A stretch of 64,000 bases of DNA from Streptomyces sp. f51 (lineage in GTDB: Bacteria > Actinomycetota > Actinomycetes > Streptomycetales > Streptomycetaceae): assembly GCF_037940415.1 (NCBI RefSeq), contig NZ_CP149798.1:2228501-2292500 (forward strand), read 5' to 3'. This document shows, in pieces, positions 49,669-60,176 of this stretch. The notes beneath the pieces were generated by a model. That model was not told the DNA's origin, ran no database searches, and worked only from the letters and a program-made list of their open reading frames with translations. Position numbers and translations under genes: made by a program. The first letter of the stretch is position 1. Every line of letters begins with the position of its first letter.

Positions 49669-50747
49669 GCCCATCCCCGGCGGACGCGCTCGTCCGGCTC
49701 ACCGGCACGCACGTCGTCCACAGGGCGCGGAGCGGCGGTGTGTTCACCCGCGACCGGGTGTACGCCCTGACCGGCGCCGATCTCACCGTCCTGCCCGGCG
49801 AGACGATCGGGGTGGTCGGCGAGTCGGGCTGCGGCAAGTCGACGCTCGCGAGGGTGCTGGTGGGGGTGCAGCGCCCGACGTCCGGCACGGTGACGTTCGG
49901 CGGCCGTGATCTGTGGTCCCTGCGTCCTGACGAACGGCGCACGGCCGTCGGGGCCGGCACGGGCATGATCTTCCAGGACCCCTCGACGGCGCTGAACCGC
50001 CGGCTGCCCGTACGCCGGATCCTGCGCGACCCGCTGGATGTGCACCGGCGCGGAAGCGCCGCCGAACGCGAAGGCCGGGTGCGGGAGTTGATGTCCCTGG
50101 TCGGTCTGCCCGCGGCCCTCGCGGACGCGCTGCCCGGGCAGCTCTCCGGCGGTCAGCGCCAACGGGTGGCGATCGCCCGGGCGCTGGCGCTCGACCCCGG
50201 CCTGGTGGCGGCCGACGAGCCGACGAGCGCGCTGGACGTGTCGGTGCGCGCGCAGATCCTCAACCTCCTCCTCGATCTGAAGGAACGCCTCGGCCTGGCC
50301 CTGGTGTTCGTGTCCCACGACATCCAGACGGTGCGCCGGATGAGCGACCGGGTGATCACGATGTACCTGGGGCGGATCGTCGAGGAGTCCCCGGCCGGCG
50401 AGGTCACCGAGGGCTCCCGGCATCCGTACACCCGGGCGCTGTTCTCGGCGACGCCGAGCCTGCTGGACCCGGTCGAGCCGATCCCGCTGACCGGGCCGGT
50501 GCCCTCGGCGACGCGCCCGCCGAGCGGCTGCCCCTTCCGCACCCGGTGCTGGCGGGCCGACGGGGAATGCGCGACCCGGATGCCGGAGTTCACGGCCGCG
50601 TCGGCCCCCGGGCACCGCTTCCGGTGCCACCATCCTGTGGAGGAGGGCCGGTCGACGCGCACCCTCGTGGCGCAGGCCGAGTCCGCCGCGGGGACCGCCG
50701 CCCCGGCCGACGTTCCGCCCCAGCAGCACATCAGGGAGCCTTCATGA
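49665..50747 (+). CDS. ABC transporter ATP-binding protein (DppF-type)
   Basis: A 360-aa second ATPase. Walker A GVVGESGCGKST, Q-loop MIFQDPSTALN, signature LSGGQRQRVAIARAL, Walker B LVAADEPTSALDVSV, H-loop LVFVSHDIQTV, C-terminal HPY domain SGCPFRTRCWRADGECATRMPEF with its cysteine pattern. It follows the fusion with an ATGA overlap and ends with an ATGA overlap into the aldolase gene, so all five operon genes are coupled or nearly so. It works with the ATPase half of the fusion as a heterodimer. Confidence 0.9.
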   Translation: MSPSPADALVRLTGTHVVHRARSGGVFTRDRVYALTGADLTVLPGETIGVVGESGCGKSTLARVLVGVQRPTSGTVTFGGRDLWSLRPDERRTAVGAGTGMIFQDPSTALNRRLPVRRILRDPLDVHRRGSAAEREGRVRELMSLVGLPAALADALPGQLSGGQRQRVAIARALALDPGLVAADEPTSALDVSVRAQILNLLLDLKERLGLALVFVSHDIQTVRRMSDRVITMYLGRIVEESPAGEVTEGSRHPYTRALFSATPSLLDPVEPIPLTGPVPSATRPPSGCPFRTRCWRADGECATRMPEFTAASAPGHRFRCHHPVEEGRSTRTLVAQAESAAGTAAPADVPPQQHIREPS

Positions 50748-51679
50748 CCTTGCCCGCCCCGCTGACCGGTGTCGTACCGCCCGTCTGCACGCCCCTGACA
50801 CCGGACCGCGAGGTGGACGTCCCGTCGCTCACCCGGCTCATCGACCATCTCGTGGACGCCGGGGTGCACGGTCTGTTCGTCCTCGGCTCGACGTCCGAGG
50901 TGGCCTATCTGACGGACGCGCAGCGCAGGCTCGTGGTGGAGACGGCCGTCGCGCACGTCGCCGGCGGGCTCCCCGTGCTGGCCGGCGCCATCGACATGAC
51001 GACGCCGCGCGTCCTGGAGCACGCGCACACCGCGCGGGCCGCGGGCGCGGACGCGATCGTCGTCACGGCCCCGTTCTACACCCGCACCCATCCTGCGGAG
51101 ATCGCCCGTCACTTCCGTCTCGTCGCCGCCCGCGCCGGGCTGCCCGTGTTCGCGTACGACCTCCCGGCCTCCGTCCACAGCAAGCTGGGCCCCGATCTGG
51201 TCCTCGAACTGGCCGCCGACGGCGTCCTCGCGGGGCTCAAGGACTCGAGCGGCGACCTCGGCGGCTTCCGCGCGGTCGTCACCGGCGCCCGTACGCGCCC
51301 CGGCGTCGGCGGTTTCACCGCGCTCACCGGTTCCGAGGTGGTCGTCGACTCGGCGCTCGCGCTGGGCGCGGACGGGGTGGTCCCCGGTCTGGCCAACGTG
51401 GACCCGGTGGGCTACGTACGGCTGTACGAGCTGTGCGCGGCGGGTGACTGGGAGCGGGCGCGGGCCGAACAGGAGCGGCTGTGCGAGCTGTTCGGCCTGG
51501 TGGGCGCCGGCGACCCGGCCCGGATGGGCGGCAGTTCCTCGGCGCTCGGCGCCTTCAAGGCCGCGCTGCGCCTGCGGGGCGTCATCGACTGCCCCGCGAC
51601 GGCGGAACCCCAGGTGCCGCTGTCGCCGGGCGAGGTCGAGCGGGTCGGGAAGTACCTGGCGTCGGCGGGACTGCTCTGA
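50744..51679 (+). CDS. Dihydrodipicolinate synthase / N-acetylneuraminate lyase family aldolase
   Basis: A 311-aa class I aldolase of the DHDPS/NanA fold. Schiff-base Lys166 in VLAGLKDSSGD, partner Tyr138 in PVFAYDLPAS, and the phosphate/acid-binding loop FVLGSTSEVAYLT at about 46-58 (usual GTTGE replaced by GSTSE). The variable GSTSE and the neighbourhood argue against lysine biosynthesis. Next to a sialidase and a family 5 transporter, cleavage of N-acetylneuraminate to N-acetylmannosamine and pyruvate is the best guess; other 2-keto-3-deoxy sugar acids are possible. Last gene of the operon, convergent with the sialidase one base beyond. Confidence 0.85.
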   Translation: MTLPAPLTGVVPPVCTPLTPDREVDVPSLTRLIDHLVDAGVHGLFVLGSTSEVAYLTDAQRRLVVETAVAHVAGGLPVLAGAIDMTTPRVLEHAHTARAAGADAIVVTAPFYTRTHPAEIARHFRLVAARAGLPVFAYDLPASVHSKLGPDLVLELAADGVLAGLKDSSGDLGGFRAVVTGARTRPGVGGFTALTGSEVVVDSALALGADGVVPGLANVDPVGYVRLYELCAAGDWERARAEQERLCELFGLVGAGDPARMGGSSSALGAFKAALRLRGVIDCPATAEPQVPLSPGEVERVGKYLASAGLL

Positions 51680-51680
51680 G

Positions 51681-52892
51681 CTACCGCAGGAGCCCGCCGA
51701 GCGGCAGGCGCCGGAACTCGATGGACTCGTACGGGCCCGTGCCCCCGGTCTCGTAGAGGACGCCGACGCCGGAGGGGCCGAGCTGGACCAGGTCCGAATA
51801 GGCGGCGGGCCGTGCGGACAGCGTGGTGGCCTTCACGAAGCCGGCGCCGGCGCTCGTGCTGCGCCAGACGGCCATGGACCGGCGGGCGTCGGGGACGGAG
51901 GGGCCCGAGAAGAGGAGCGGGGCGAAGCGGCCGGACGGCTGGAGGACGCTCGCCTGGACGACGGGGACCTCGTTCAGCGTGGGCTGGACGGCGAACGGAC
52001 GGTCCAGGGTCTCGCCGCCGTCGCTCGAGTACGCGTCGAGGCGGTTGCCCGGGCGGGTTCCGTGCTGGTCGCGCGAGGTGAAGTAGAGCCTTCCGTCGGG
52101 GAGTTCGGCCACCGCGCTCTCGTTGGAGTTGTCGAGCCCGTCGTAGGTGTCGTCGACGAAGCCGAGCCGCCAGGTGCGCCCGCCGTCGTCGCTGTACAGC
52201 GCGTGCGCTCCGTAGTACCTGGCCTCCTGACCGGTGTCGGAGGACCCGGCGGGCGGGGCCGCGGAGTGGTCGGCGGGCACGACCAGGCGTCCCGCGTGCG
52301 GCCCGTGGCGCAGGGCGATCGCGTGGCCGGGCCCGGTGGCGTACCACCGCCAGTCCGGCCGCTTCACCTGGCCGGTGATCTCCCGCGGGGTGGTGAAGTG
52401 CAGCCCGTCGTCCCGGCTGGTCTGGACGAAGACGCGCCGGCTCTGCGCCGCCGTCACCTCGCCCCTCATGATCTGCGCCTCGGTCACGGCACCGCTGTTG
52501 TACGACGTGAGCAGGACGATCCGGCCGGTTCGGGGGTCGACCACGGGCGCCGGGTTGCCCCGGGTGTCGCCGTCCCCCGACGCCACGACCCGCAGCGGGC
52601 CCCAGGTGCAGCCGCCGTCGAAGGAGCGTCTGAGGACGACGTCGATGTTCCCGGTGTCGCCCGCTCCGCCGTGCCGCCCCTCGGCGAAGGCGAGCAGCGT
52701 GCCGGCCCCGGTGGTGACGGTCGCGGGGATGCGGTACGTGTCGTAGCCGTCCCGGCCCGCGGTGTACGGGACCGAGGAGGCGCAGCCCCCGCCGCCCCGG
52801 GACGCGGCCGCCGCGGTGCCGCCGGTGGCGGCGAGGGCGGTGAGGAGTCCGGTGGCGGCGGCGAACGCGAGCGTGCGGCTCCTGCTGGTCAT
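51681..52892 (-). CDS. Secreted exo-alpha-sialidase (GH33)
   Basis: A 403-aa secreted neuraminidase. Signal peptide MTSRSRTLAFAAATGLLTALAATG with Ala-rich cleavage region near 35. The six-bladed propeller shows the YRIPA motif (Arg of the arginine triad), GRTLAFAEGRHGG-type loop with the early Asp/Glu, and Asp boxes SFDGGCTWG, SRDDGLHFT, SDDGGRTWR and SSDGGETLD, spaced as in GH33. It releases terminal sialic acid from glycoconjugates. It is convergent with the aldolase end; AGGGAG lies five bases before the ATG. Its own promoter lies in 52893-52980, which also has a GGAC/GTCC-rich region. Confidence 0.9.
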   Translation of the reverse strand: MTSRSRTLAFAAATGLLTALAATGGTAAAASRGGGGCASSVPYTAGRDGYDTYRIPATVTTGAGTLLAFAEGRHGGAGDTGNIDVVLRRSFDGGCTWGPLRVVASGDGDTRGNPAPVVDPRTGRIVLLTSYNSGAVTEAQIMRGEVTAAQSRRVFVQTSRDDGLHFTTPREITGQVKRPDWRWYATGPGHAIALRHGPHAGRLVVPADHSAAPPAGSSDTGQEARYYGAHALYSDDGGRTWRLGFVDDTYDGLDNSNESAVAELPDGRLYFTSRDQHGTRPGNRLDAYSSDGGETLDRPFAVQPTLNEVPVVQASVLQPSGRFAPLLFSGPSVPDARRSMAVWRSTSAGAGFVKATTLSARPAAYSDLVQLGPSGVGVLYETGGTGPYESIEFRRLPLGGLLR

Positions 52893-52978
52893 GGCGCTCC
52901 CTGGACTGGGTCGGCTGCTTCGGGCGTCGGTCGTGGAACATGGGACGTGGGATGTCCGTGCACCTAATGTGCCCCGGA

Positions 52979-53000
52979 GGCCACGGCGATACCCGTGGCC
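52979..53000 (-). terminator. Terminator after the second response regulator
   Basis: GGCCACGG / CCGTGGCC, an 8-bp stem with a six-base loop, about 38 bases past the minus-strand regulator stop. Confidence 0.6.
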
Positions 53001-53037
53001 ACGGAGTCCGGTGATGGACCATCAGGTCCCGGGATCA

Positions 53038-53703
53038 TCAGGCCCCCGGGGTCACCAGGCCCGACTCGTACGCCACGATGACCAGCTGGGTCCGGTCGCG
53101 GGCGCCCAGTTTGCCCATGATGCGGCTGACGTGGGTCTTGGAGGTGAGCGGACTGAGCCCCAACGCCGCAGCGATCTCGGTGTTGTTGAGGCCGCGGGCG
53201 ACCAGGGTGAGCACCTCGCGCTCGCGCTCGGAGAGCCCCTCGGGACCGCCCGCGGTGAGCGTGGGGACGGACGGGGCGCGCAGGAAGCGGGCCACGAGAC
53301 GGGCGGTGGGCCCCGGTGAGAGCAGCGCGTCCCCGGCGGCCACCGTGCGGATCGCGTCCAGGAGTTCGGCGGGCCGGGTGTCCTTGACCAGGAAGCCGGA
53401 GGCGCCGGCGCGCAGCGCCTCCACGACGTGCTCGTCGGTGTCGTACGTGGTGAGCACGAGGACCCTGACCCGGGCGAGGTCCGGGTCGGCGGCGATGAGC
53501 CGGGTCGCCTCGATGCCGTCCAGGTCGGGCATGCGGATGTCCATCACGACCAGGTCGGCGCGCCCGGTGCGGGCCAGCTCGACGGCCTCGCGGCCGGTGG
53601 CGGCCTGTCCGACCACCTCCATGTCCCGCGCCGATTCCACGAGCATGGCGAACGCGGCCCGTACGAGGTTCTGGTCGTCGGCGAGGACCACACGAATGGT
53701 CAT
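53038..53703 (-). CDS. NarL/LuxR-type response regulator
   Basis: A 221-aa response regulator: receiver domain with acidic pair ADD, phospho-Asp55 in VVMDIRMPDLDG, switch Thr and Lys in VLTTYDTDEHVVEALRAGASGFLVKD, and the LuxR helix-turn-helix LSEREREVLTLVARGLNNTEIAAAL. The start overlaps the kinase stop (ATGA). Closely parallels the pair at 41.9-44 kb but differs in sequence, so both act separately. The adjacent MMPL exporter is a plausible target. Confidence 0.92.
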   Translation of the reverse strand: MTIRVVLADDQNLVRAAFAMLVESARDMEVVGQAATGREAVELARTGRADLVVMDIRMPDLDGIEATRLIAADPDLARVRVLVLTTYDTDEHVVEALRAGASGFLVKDTRPAELLDAIRTVAAGDALLSPGPTARLVARFLRAPSVPTLTAGGPEGLSEREREVLTLVARGLNNTEIAAALGLSPLTSKTHVSRIMGKLGARDRTQLVIVAYESGLVTPGA

Positions 53704-54908
53704 CGTGTCCCGCCCTGGAGGGGCAGTACCGCCAGCACGGCGAATCCCCCCTCCTCCCGGGTCCCGGTCTCCAGGGTGCCGCCCACGCTGCGGGCCCGCT
53801 CCCGCATGCCCACCAGGCCGAAGCCGGGCGGGCCGCCCGTGTCGCCGAGGCCGTCGTCCGTGACCCCCACCCGCAGCGCCGAGCCGTCCGTGCCCAGGTC
53901 CACGCGGACCCTGGCCCCGGGGCCCGCGTGGCGTACCGCGTTGGTCAGCGCCTCCTGGACGATGCGGTAGGCGGCGGCGCCCACGGCGGAGGGAACGCCG
54001 TCGGCTCCCACCACGGCGGGCGGCTCCACCTCCGTGCCCGCCGCGCGGGCCGCCGCCACCAGGTCGGGCACCCCGTCGAGGCCGGGCAGCGGCCCCCGGC
54101 CCTCGCCGCCGCCGGGCTCGGGGTCGCGCAGCACCTCCAGCGTGGTCCGCAGTTCGCCGCGGGCGCTGCGGCAGGTCTCGGAGATGTCGTCGAGGGCCTT
54201 GGCGACGGCCGTCCGGTCGAGACGGTCGGGGTCGGCGGCCAGGACGTGGGCGGCGACGGAGGTCTGCACCCCGATCAGGGTGATGCTGTGGGCGAGCAGA
54301 TCGTGCAGGTCCCGGGCGATGCGCAGCCGTTCCTCGGCGACCCTGCGCCGGGCCTCCTCCTCACGGGTGCGTTCCGCGCGCTCGGCCCGTTCGACGACCG
54401 AGGCCAGGTACTGCCCGTGCACCCGGACGCACACGCCGAGCACGACGAACGAGACGATCCAGCCGGTGACGCGCAGCGCCTGGGTGCCCTCGGCCGTGCC
54501 CTGGGCGAACTTGACCGCGAGCATGATGCCGACGACCCCGGTGCCGATGACCAGGGAGCGCAGCGGGGTCCCCGTGACGGCGACGGTGAACAGCGCGGCC
54601 ATGGAGACGGCCTGCGGCGCGCTGTGGTCGAAGTCGAGCGCGTGGTACGGGGCGACGCAGACGACGACTCCGAGGAACGCGGCGAGCGGGGCACGCCGCC
54701 GGAAGACCACGGCGAGGTGCGCGCCGGCCAGCAGGGTCCAGCCGAGCAGGTCCGGCCGCCGGCCGCCGGTGTGCACGGTGAGCGCCACGGTGACATCGAC
54801 GGCCAGCAGCACGGCGGCGAGCAGCGCGTCCTCGCGCAGGACCCGTGCCGGGTCGGTGTTCCCCCGGTGTCCGGAGCCGGTGAGGTGCAGCATGCGTTTG
54901 ACGTCCAC
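53700..54908 (-). CDS. Sensor histidine kinase (HisKA_3 type)
   Basis: A 402-aa kinase with about five membrane helices in residues 25-160 (LLAAVLLAVDVTVALTVHTG, LLAGAHLAVVFRRRAPLAAFLGVVVCVAPYHA, MAALFTVAVTGTPLRSLVIGTGVVGIMLAVKF), a short coiled stretch (ERAERAERTREEEARRR), phospho-His202 in ARDLHDLLAHS, and the C-terminal ATPase (NAVRHAGPGARVRV, VTDDGLGDTGGPPGFGLVGMRERARSVGGTL). GTG start with GGAAG upstream. A hairpin separates it from the MMPL gene, so the operon starts at the kinase. Confidence 0.9.
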   Translation of the reverse strand: MDVKRMLHLTGSGHRGNTDPARVLREDALLAAVLLAVDVTVALTVHTGGRRPDLLGWTLLAGAHLAVVFRRRAPLAAFLGVVVCVAPYHALDFDHSAPQAVSMAALFTVAVTGTPLRSLVIGTGVVGIMLAVKFAQGTAEGTQALRVTGWIVSFVVLGVCVRVHGQYLASVVERAERAERTREEEARRRVAEERLRIARDLHDLLAHSITLIGVQTSVAAHVLAADPDRLDRTAVAKALDDISETCRSARGELRTTLEVLRDPEPGGGEGRGPLPGLDGVPDLVAAARAAGTEVEPPAVVGADGVPSAVGAAAYRIVQEALTNAVRHAGPGARVRVDLGTDGSALRVGVTDDGLGDTGGPPGFGLVGMRERARSVGGTLETGTREEGGFAVLAVLPLQGGTR

Positions 54909-54927
54909 CGCTTCATCTTCCGTGAGG

Positions 54928-54956
54928 GGGCGCCCCCGCGGGAGGCGGGGGCGCCC
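54928..54956 (-). terminator. Terminator between the MMPL and kinase genes
   Basis: GGGCGCCCCCGC pairs with GCGGGGGCGCCC across a five-base loop, a 12-bp perfect stem about 25 bases after the MMPL stop on the minus strand. Confidence 0.75.
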
Positions 54957-54980
54957 GATGCCGGTCGTCCGGTGTGCGGC

Positions 54981-57056
54981 TCAGCCGACGGGGACGGCGT
55001 CGGGCCGTCCGGCCGCCTCGGGGTCCGGCTCCCGGGAGAGGCCGCCCGGCCACCACATCGTCCGGCCCAGGGCCACGCTCGCGCTGGTCACCAGGTACGT
55101 GCGGACGAGGAAGGTGTCGAGGAGCACTCCGGCGGAGATGACGAAGCCGAGCTGGACCAGCTGGAGGAGGCCCATGTTCGTGAGCACGGCGAAGGTGGCC
55201 GCGAGGACGAGGCCGGCCGAGGCGATCACGCCCCCGGTGGTGCGCAGCGCGGTCAGCGCGGCGGCGGCCGGTTCGGCGCCGGAGAGGGACTCCTCGCGCA
55301 TCCGGTGCATGAGGAAGATCCCGTAGTCGACGCCGAGGGCGACCAGGAACACGAAGGAGAGCAGGCCGAGGCCGGGGTCGGTGCCCGCGAACCCGAGCAG
55401 CGGACCGAAGACGAGGCCGCCGATGCCCAGCGCCGCGCCCCACACCGCGATGACGGCGGCGACGAGCAGCAGGGGCGCCACGAGGGAGCGCAGCAGCAGG
55501 ACGAGGATCAGCAGCACCGAGACGAGCACGATCGGGACGACGACGAGCCGGTCGCGGGCGTCGGTGTCCTGGAGGTCGATCTGCTGGGCGCTCGGGCCGC
55601 CGACGTACGATCCGCCGAGGTCCGCGCGCAGGGCCTTGATCGTGGCGGTCTCGGCCGCCGACTGCGGGGCGCCGCGCGCGATGACGGAGAGCTCGGTCCA
55701 GCCCCCGCCGCTGCGGCCGCGCACGGCGCTCGCGACCCCGGTGTGGCCGCGTACGGCGGACAGGGTCGCCTCGGCCCGTCCGGTGGGGGTGATCACGGTG
55801 ATCGGCCGGGTGCCCTGTCCGGGGTAGGCGCGGGCGAGGGTCTCCATCGCGGCGACCGAGTCGGGCCGGTGGGCGAAGGAGTCCTGCTGCTTCAGGGGTC
55901 CGGGCAGGTTCAGTGTGCCGAGGGCGAGGGCCCCGAGCAGGGCGGCTCCGCTCGCCAGGACGACGAGCGGCCTGCGTCCCGCGGAGGATCCCATGGCGGC
56001 GAACAGGCTCCGCCGCTGCCGGGGTTCGCCGCCATGGGCGGGGACGAGCGGCCAGAACACCCGCCGCCCGAGCAGGACGAGCACGGCGGGCAGGAGGGTC
56101 AGCATGGCGAGGAGTGCGCAGAGCACGCCGACGGTGCCGGTCGGGCCCATGCCCCGGCTGCTGTTGAGGTCGGCGGCGAGCAGGCAGAGCAGTCCGGCCG
56201 CGACGGTCCCCGAGGAGGCGAGCACGGCGGGCCCGCAGCCGCGCAGGGCCTCCTTCATGGCGTCGTAGGGGCGCTCCACGCGCCGCAGTTCCTCCCGGTA
56301 GCGGGAGATGATCAGCAGGGCGTAGTCGGTCCCCGCGCCGAAGACGAGAATCGTCATCACGCCGGTGCTCTGGCCGGAGACGCTGGTGCCGAACGCCTGG
56401 TGCAGGCCGTAGGTGACGCCCATCGACAGGTAGTCGGCGACGCCCGCGACGGCGAGCGGGACGAGCCAGAGGAGCGGGCTGCGGTAGATGAGGATCAGCA
56501 GGAGGGCGACGACCGCGACGGTGGTGTACAGCAGCGGTCCGCCGAGGGAGTCGTAGACCTCGCCCGCGTCGGTGGCCAGGGCTCCGGGGCCGCCGACGAC
56601 GACGCTCATCCCGGCGGAGTCCCTGGCGACGTCACGGACGTCGTGCACGAACGCGTTGCGCTTCTTCTCGTCGGTACCCGGCGCGGTGGAGGCGAGGGGG
56701 TACATCAGGGTGGTGCCGTCGGGGGACGGCACGGCCTTCGGGGTGCCGGTGAGCGGGTTGGCCCGGGTGATCGCGGCGACCTGGCGGGCCGCGGTGTCCC
56801 GGTCGGCCGGGCGCAGGCCCCCGTCGCGGTGGTAGACGAGCACCAGTTCGGTGGCCTCCCCGCCGGGCAGCCGGTCCTCGATCCGTGCGGCCCGGGTGGA
56901 GTCGGCGCCCGAGGGCAGATAGTCGACGGCGCGGTCGTGCTGCACGTCCGACAGCTTGGCCGCGAACGGCCCGACGGCGGCGAGCAGTCCGACCCACAGG
57001 GCGAGCACCGCCCACGGCACGGCCCGCCATCGCGTACGTGTTCCTCCGGCCCCCAT
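54981..57056 (-). CDS. MMPL-family RND-type exporter
   Basis: A 691-aa integral membrane transporter with 12 predicted helices in two six-helix halves separated by large extracellular loops, the MMPL layout. Typical stretches are PWAVLALWVGLLAAVGPFAAKLSD (TM1), TVAVVALLLILIYRSPLLWLVPLAVAGVADYLSMG, FGAGTDYALLIISRYREEL (conserved GTDYxL in TM4), and the second-half equivalent ALGVDYGIFLMHRMRE. Such proteins export lipids, siderophores or antimicrobial compounds driven by proton flow. ATG with GGGAGG upstream. It lies upstream of, but is terminator-separated from, the kinase/regulator pair, and could be controlled by it. A large inverted repeat lies just before its start. Confidence 0.9.
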   Translation of the reverse strand: MGAGGTRTRWRAVPWAVLALWVGLLAAVGPFAAKLSDVQHDRAVDYLPSGADSTRAARIEDRLPGGEATELVLVYHRDGGLRPADRDTAARQVAAITRANPLTGTPKAVPSPDGTTLMYPLASTAPGTDEKKRNAFVHDVRDVARDSAGMSVVVGGPGALATDAGEVYDSLGGPLLYTTVAVVALLLILIYRSPLLWLVPLAVAGVADYLSMGVTYGLHQAFGTSVSGQSTGVMTILVFGAGTDYALLIISRYREELRRVERPYDAMKEALRGCGPAVLASSGTVAAGLLCLLAADLNSSRGMGPTGTVGVLCALLAMLTLLPAVLVLLGRRVFWPLVPAHGGEPRQRRSLFAAMGSSAGRRPLVVLASGAALLGALALGTLNLPGPLKQQDSFAHRPDSVAAMETLARAYPGQGTRPITVITPTGRAEATLSAVRGHTGVASAVRGRSGGGWTELSVIARGAPQSAAETATIKALRADLGGSYVGGPSAQQIDLQDTDARDRLVVVPIVLVSVLLILVLLLRSLVAPLLLVAAVIAVWGAALGIGGLVFGPLLGFAGTDPGLGLLSFVFLVALGVDYGIFLMHRMREESLSGAEPAAAALTALRTTGGVIASAGLVLAATFAVLTNMGLLQLVQLGFVISAGVLLDTFLVRTYLVTSASVALGRTMWWPGGLSREPDPEAAGRPDAVPVG

Positions 57057-57078
57057 GGACAGGGCCTCCCTTCGGTCC

Positions 57079-57106
57079 GGACGTCTGTTTCCTGATCCAG
57101 ACTTCC
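57079..57106. promoter_or_regulatory. GGACGTCTG-N10-CAGACTTCC inverted repeat upstream of the MMPL gene
   Basis: Nine-bp half-sites with one central mismatch in each arm, extending with one more mismatch to GGTCC-type flanks, 23-50 bp before the MMPL start. Good candidate operator; a TetR or response regulator site. Confidence 0.45.
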
Positions 57107-57175
57107 GGTCCGGGAACCGCCTTTCGTCACCCGCGGGAGCGAGCCGGACGCTACTGCGAGGGGTGTGCGGCGGTG

Positions 57176-57201
57176 GCCGTTACTCCCCGGGGAGTAACGG
57201 C
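57176..57201. promoter_or_regulatory. 26-bp perfect palindrome
   Basis: Left arm GCCGTTACTCCCC, followed at once by its complement with no loop: a perfect 26-bp palindrome. It lies 22 bp past the stop of the TerB-like gene and 120 bp before the MMPL start, both minus strand. With no loop it can be a protein-binding site, or a hairpin with a tight loop that acts as a terminator. Confidence 0.6.
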
Positions 57202-57223
57202 GGGCGGGGGCCTGTCCTGACCG

Positions 57224-57919
57224 CTACGACGGTGTGCGGGCCGTGGCCAGGAGGCGGGTCACGTCGTCCGAGCAGATCGTCAGGGCCGCGCCCACGGTGG
57301 CGAGCGCGTCCCGTTCGGCGGGGGTGTACGGGCCGTCGGCGAGGGCGATGCGGGCGCCCTGGAGGAGGATCGCCTCGCGGCCCGTAGCGGCGAGGTGCGG
57401 GGCCAGCGGGTCCAGGGCCTCGTGGAGCTCTATGGCCAGACTCGCTCCGCAGGGCTCGCCGAGGAAGCGGCCGGTGTCGGCGGCGAGGGCCTCGACGAGG
57501 GCGCCCAGCTGGTCCTCGGTGCAGTCCTCGAAGCCGGCCGAGCGGACGGTCGCGGCGGCGGTCTCCAGGGACGAGCGGGCGCAGCAGCCGCCCGCGGCGA
57601 GGACCGCGAGCGCGACGGTGTGGACGGCGTCGCGGAGCATCGCGGAGAAGCGGTTGGTGGTGGGGTGGTCCAGGACGTCGGCGCCGTAGTGGCTGCGGCA
57701 GGCCGCGCATTCGACGACAGGCCCCGTCTCGCCGCGCGGGAGGACGGGAACACCCAGAAGAGTGAAGCGGCGCCGGCCGGTGAGCCGCTGGTAGTTGCGG
57801 TCGCCGCCGCAGCCGGGGCAGAAGAACTCGCCGTCGCCCACGGTGCTCCACGCCGTACGGGTGCCCAGGATGCGGGGAACCTGAACTGCACGACCGTTTC
57901 GTCCCCATCCTGGCAGCAC
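57224..57919 (-). CDS. Zinc-ribbon TerB-like protein
   Basis: A 231-aa soluble protein. N-terminus has GEFFCPGCGGDRNY and VVECAACRSHYG, two Cys-x2-Cys knuckles that make a zinc ribbon, followed by a TerB/DjlA-type helical domain (AMLRDAVHTVALAVLAAGG, AHLAATGREAILLQGARIALADGPYTPAERDALATVGAAL). TerB domains bind divalent metals and are linked to tellurite and phage stress responses, but the function here is unproven. The GTG at 57919 is chosen: MLPGWGRNGRAVQVPRIL matches a typical start and has GGAGG eight bases upstream. Downstream on the same strand is the 26-bp palindrome. Confidence 0.75.
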   Translation of the reverse strand: MLPGWGRNGRAVQVPRILGTRTAWSTVGDGEFFCPGCGGDRNYQRLTGRRRFTLLGVPVLPRGETGPVVECAACRSHYGADVLDHPTTNRFSAMLRDAVHTVALAVLAAGGCCARSSLETAAATVRSAGFEDCTEDQLGALVEALAADTGRFLGEPCGASLAIELHEALDPLAPHLAATGREAILLQGARIALADGPYTPAERDALATVGAALTICSDDVTRLLATARTPS

Positions 57920-58048
57920 GTCGCACACCTCCGTAATGCCACGGCAACATCGCCGCGCTGGCGTGATGTTAGCCACATTGTTGAGGTGTAGTCAGTACCT
58001 GTGACGAGACCTGCTTGTGACCTGCACACGAATTGGCCGGGACACGAC

Positions 58049-58084
58049 CCGGCCCCGCCCGCCTCGAAAGGCGGACGGGGCCGG
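58049..58084 (-). terminator. leuA terminator
   Basis: 16-bp stem with one mismatch (CCGGCCCCGCCCGCCT against its complement) and loop CGAA, about 20 bases after the leuA stop. Confidence 0.85.
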
Positions 58085-58104
58085 AAAGAACCAGGTGGAC
58101 GCGG

Positions 58105-59984
<1,880 letters not shown>

Positions 59985-60176
59985 GATGCTCCGCAGCCTA
60001 GCGGAGCCGCGCTCCGTGCGGAGGGCTGTATCAGTATGCGGGATCGCATGCCCCGAAAGGGACAAAAAGTGCGCCATACCACTTCCACGCGGAACCCCAG
60101 GCTCCCTTTCGCCCCATTTCACCAATCATGGTTGCACGTAGTGACAAGAGGATCACTCAGTGCAAGGGTGCCGGGC

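Noticed and set aside
50744..51679. Annotating the aldolase as the DapA of lysine synthesis
   Set aside because: The GTTGE loop is altered to GSTSE and the gene is coupled to transporter and sialidase genes rather than to lysine genes.
53928..57095. 1055-codon plus-strand open frame
   Set aside because: Shadow of the kinase and MMPL gene on the other strand; sequence is mainly Gln/Gly/Asp repeats without a family match.
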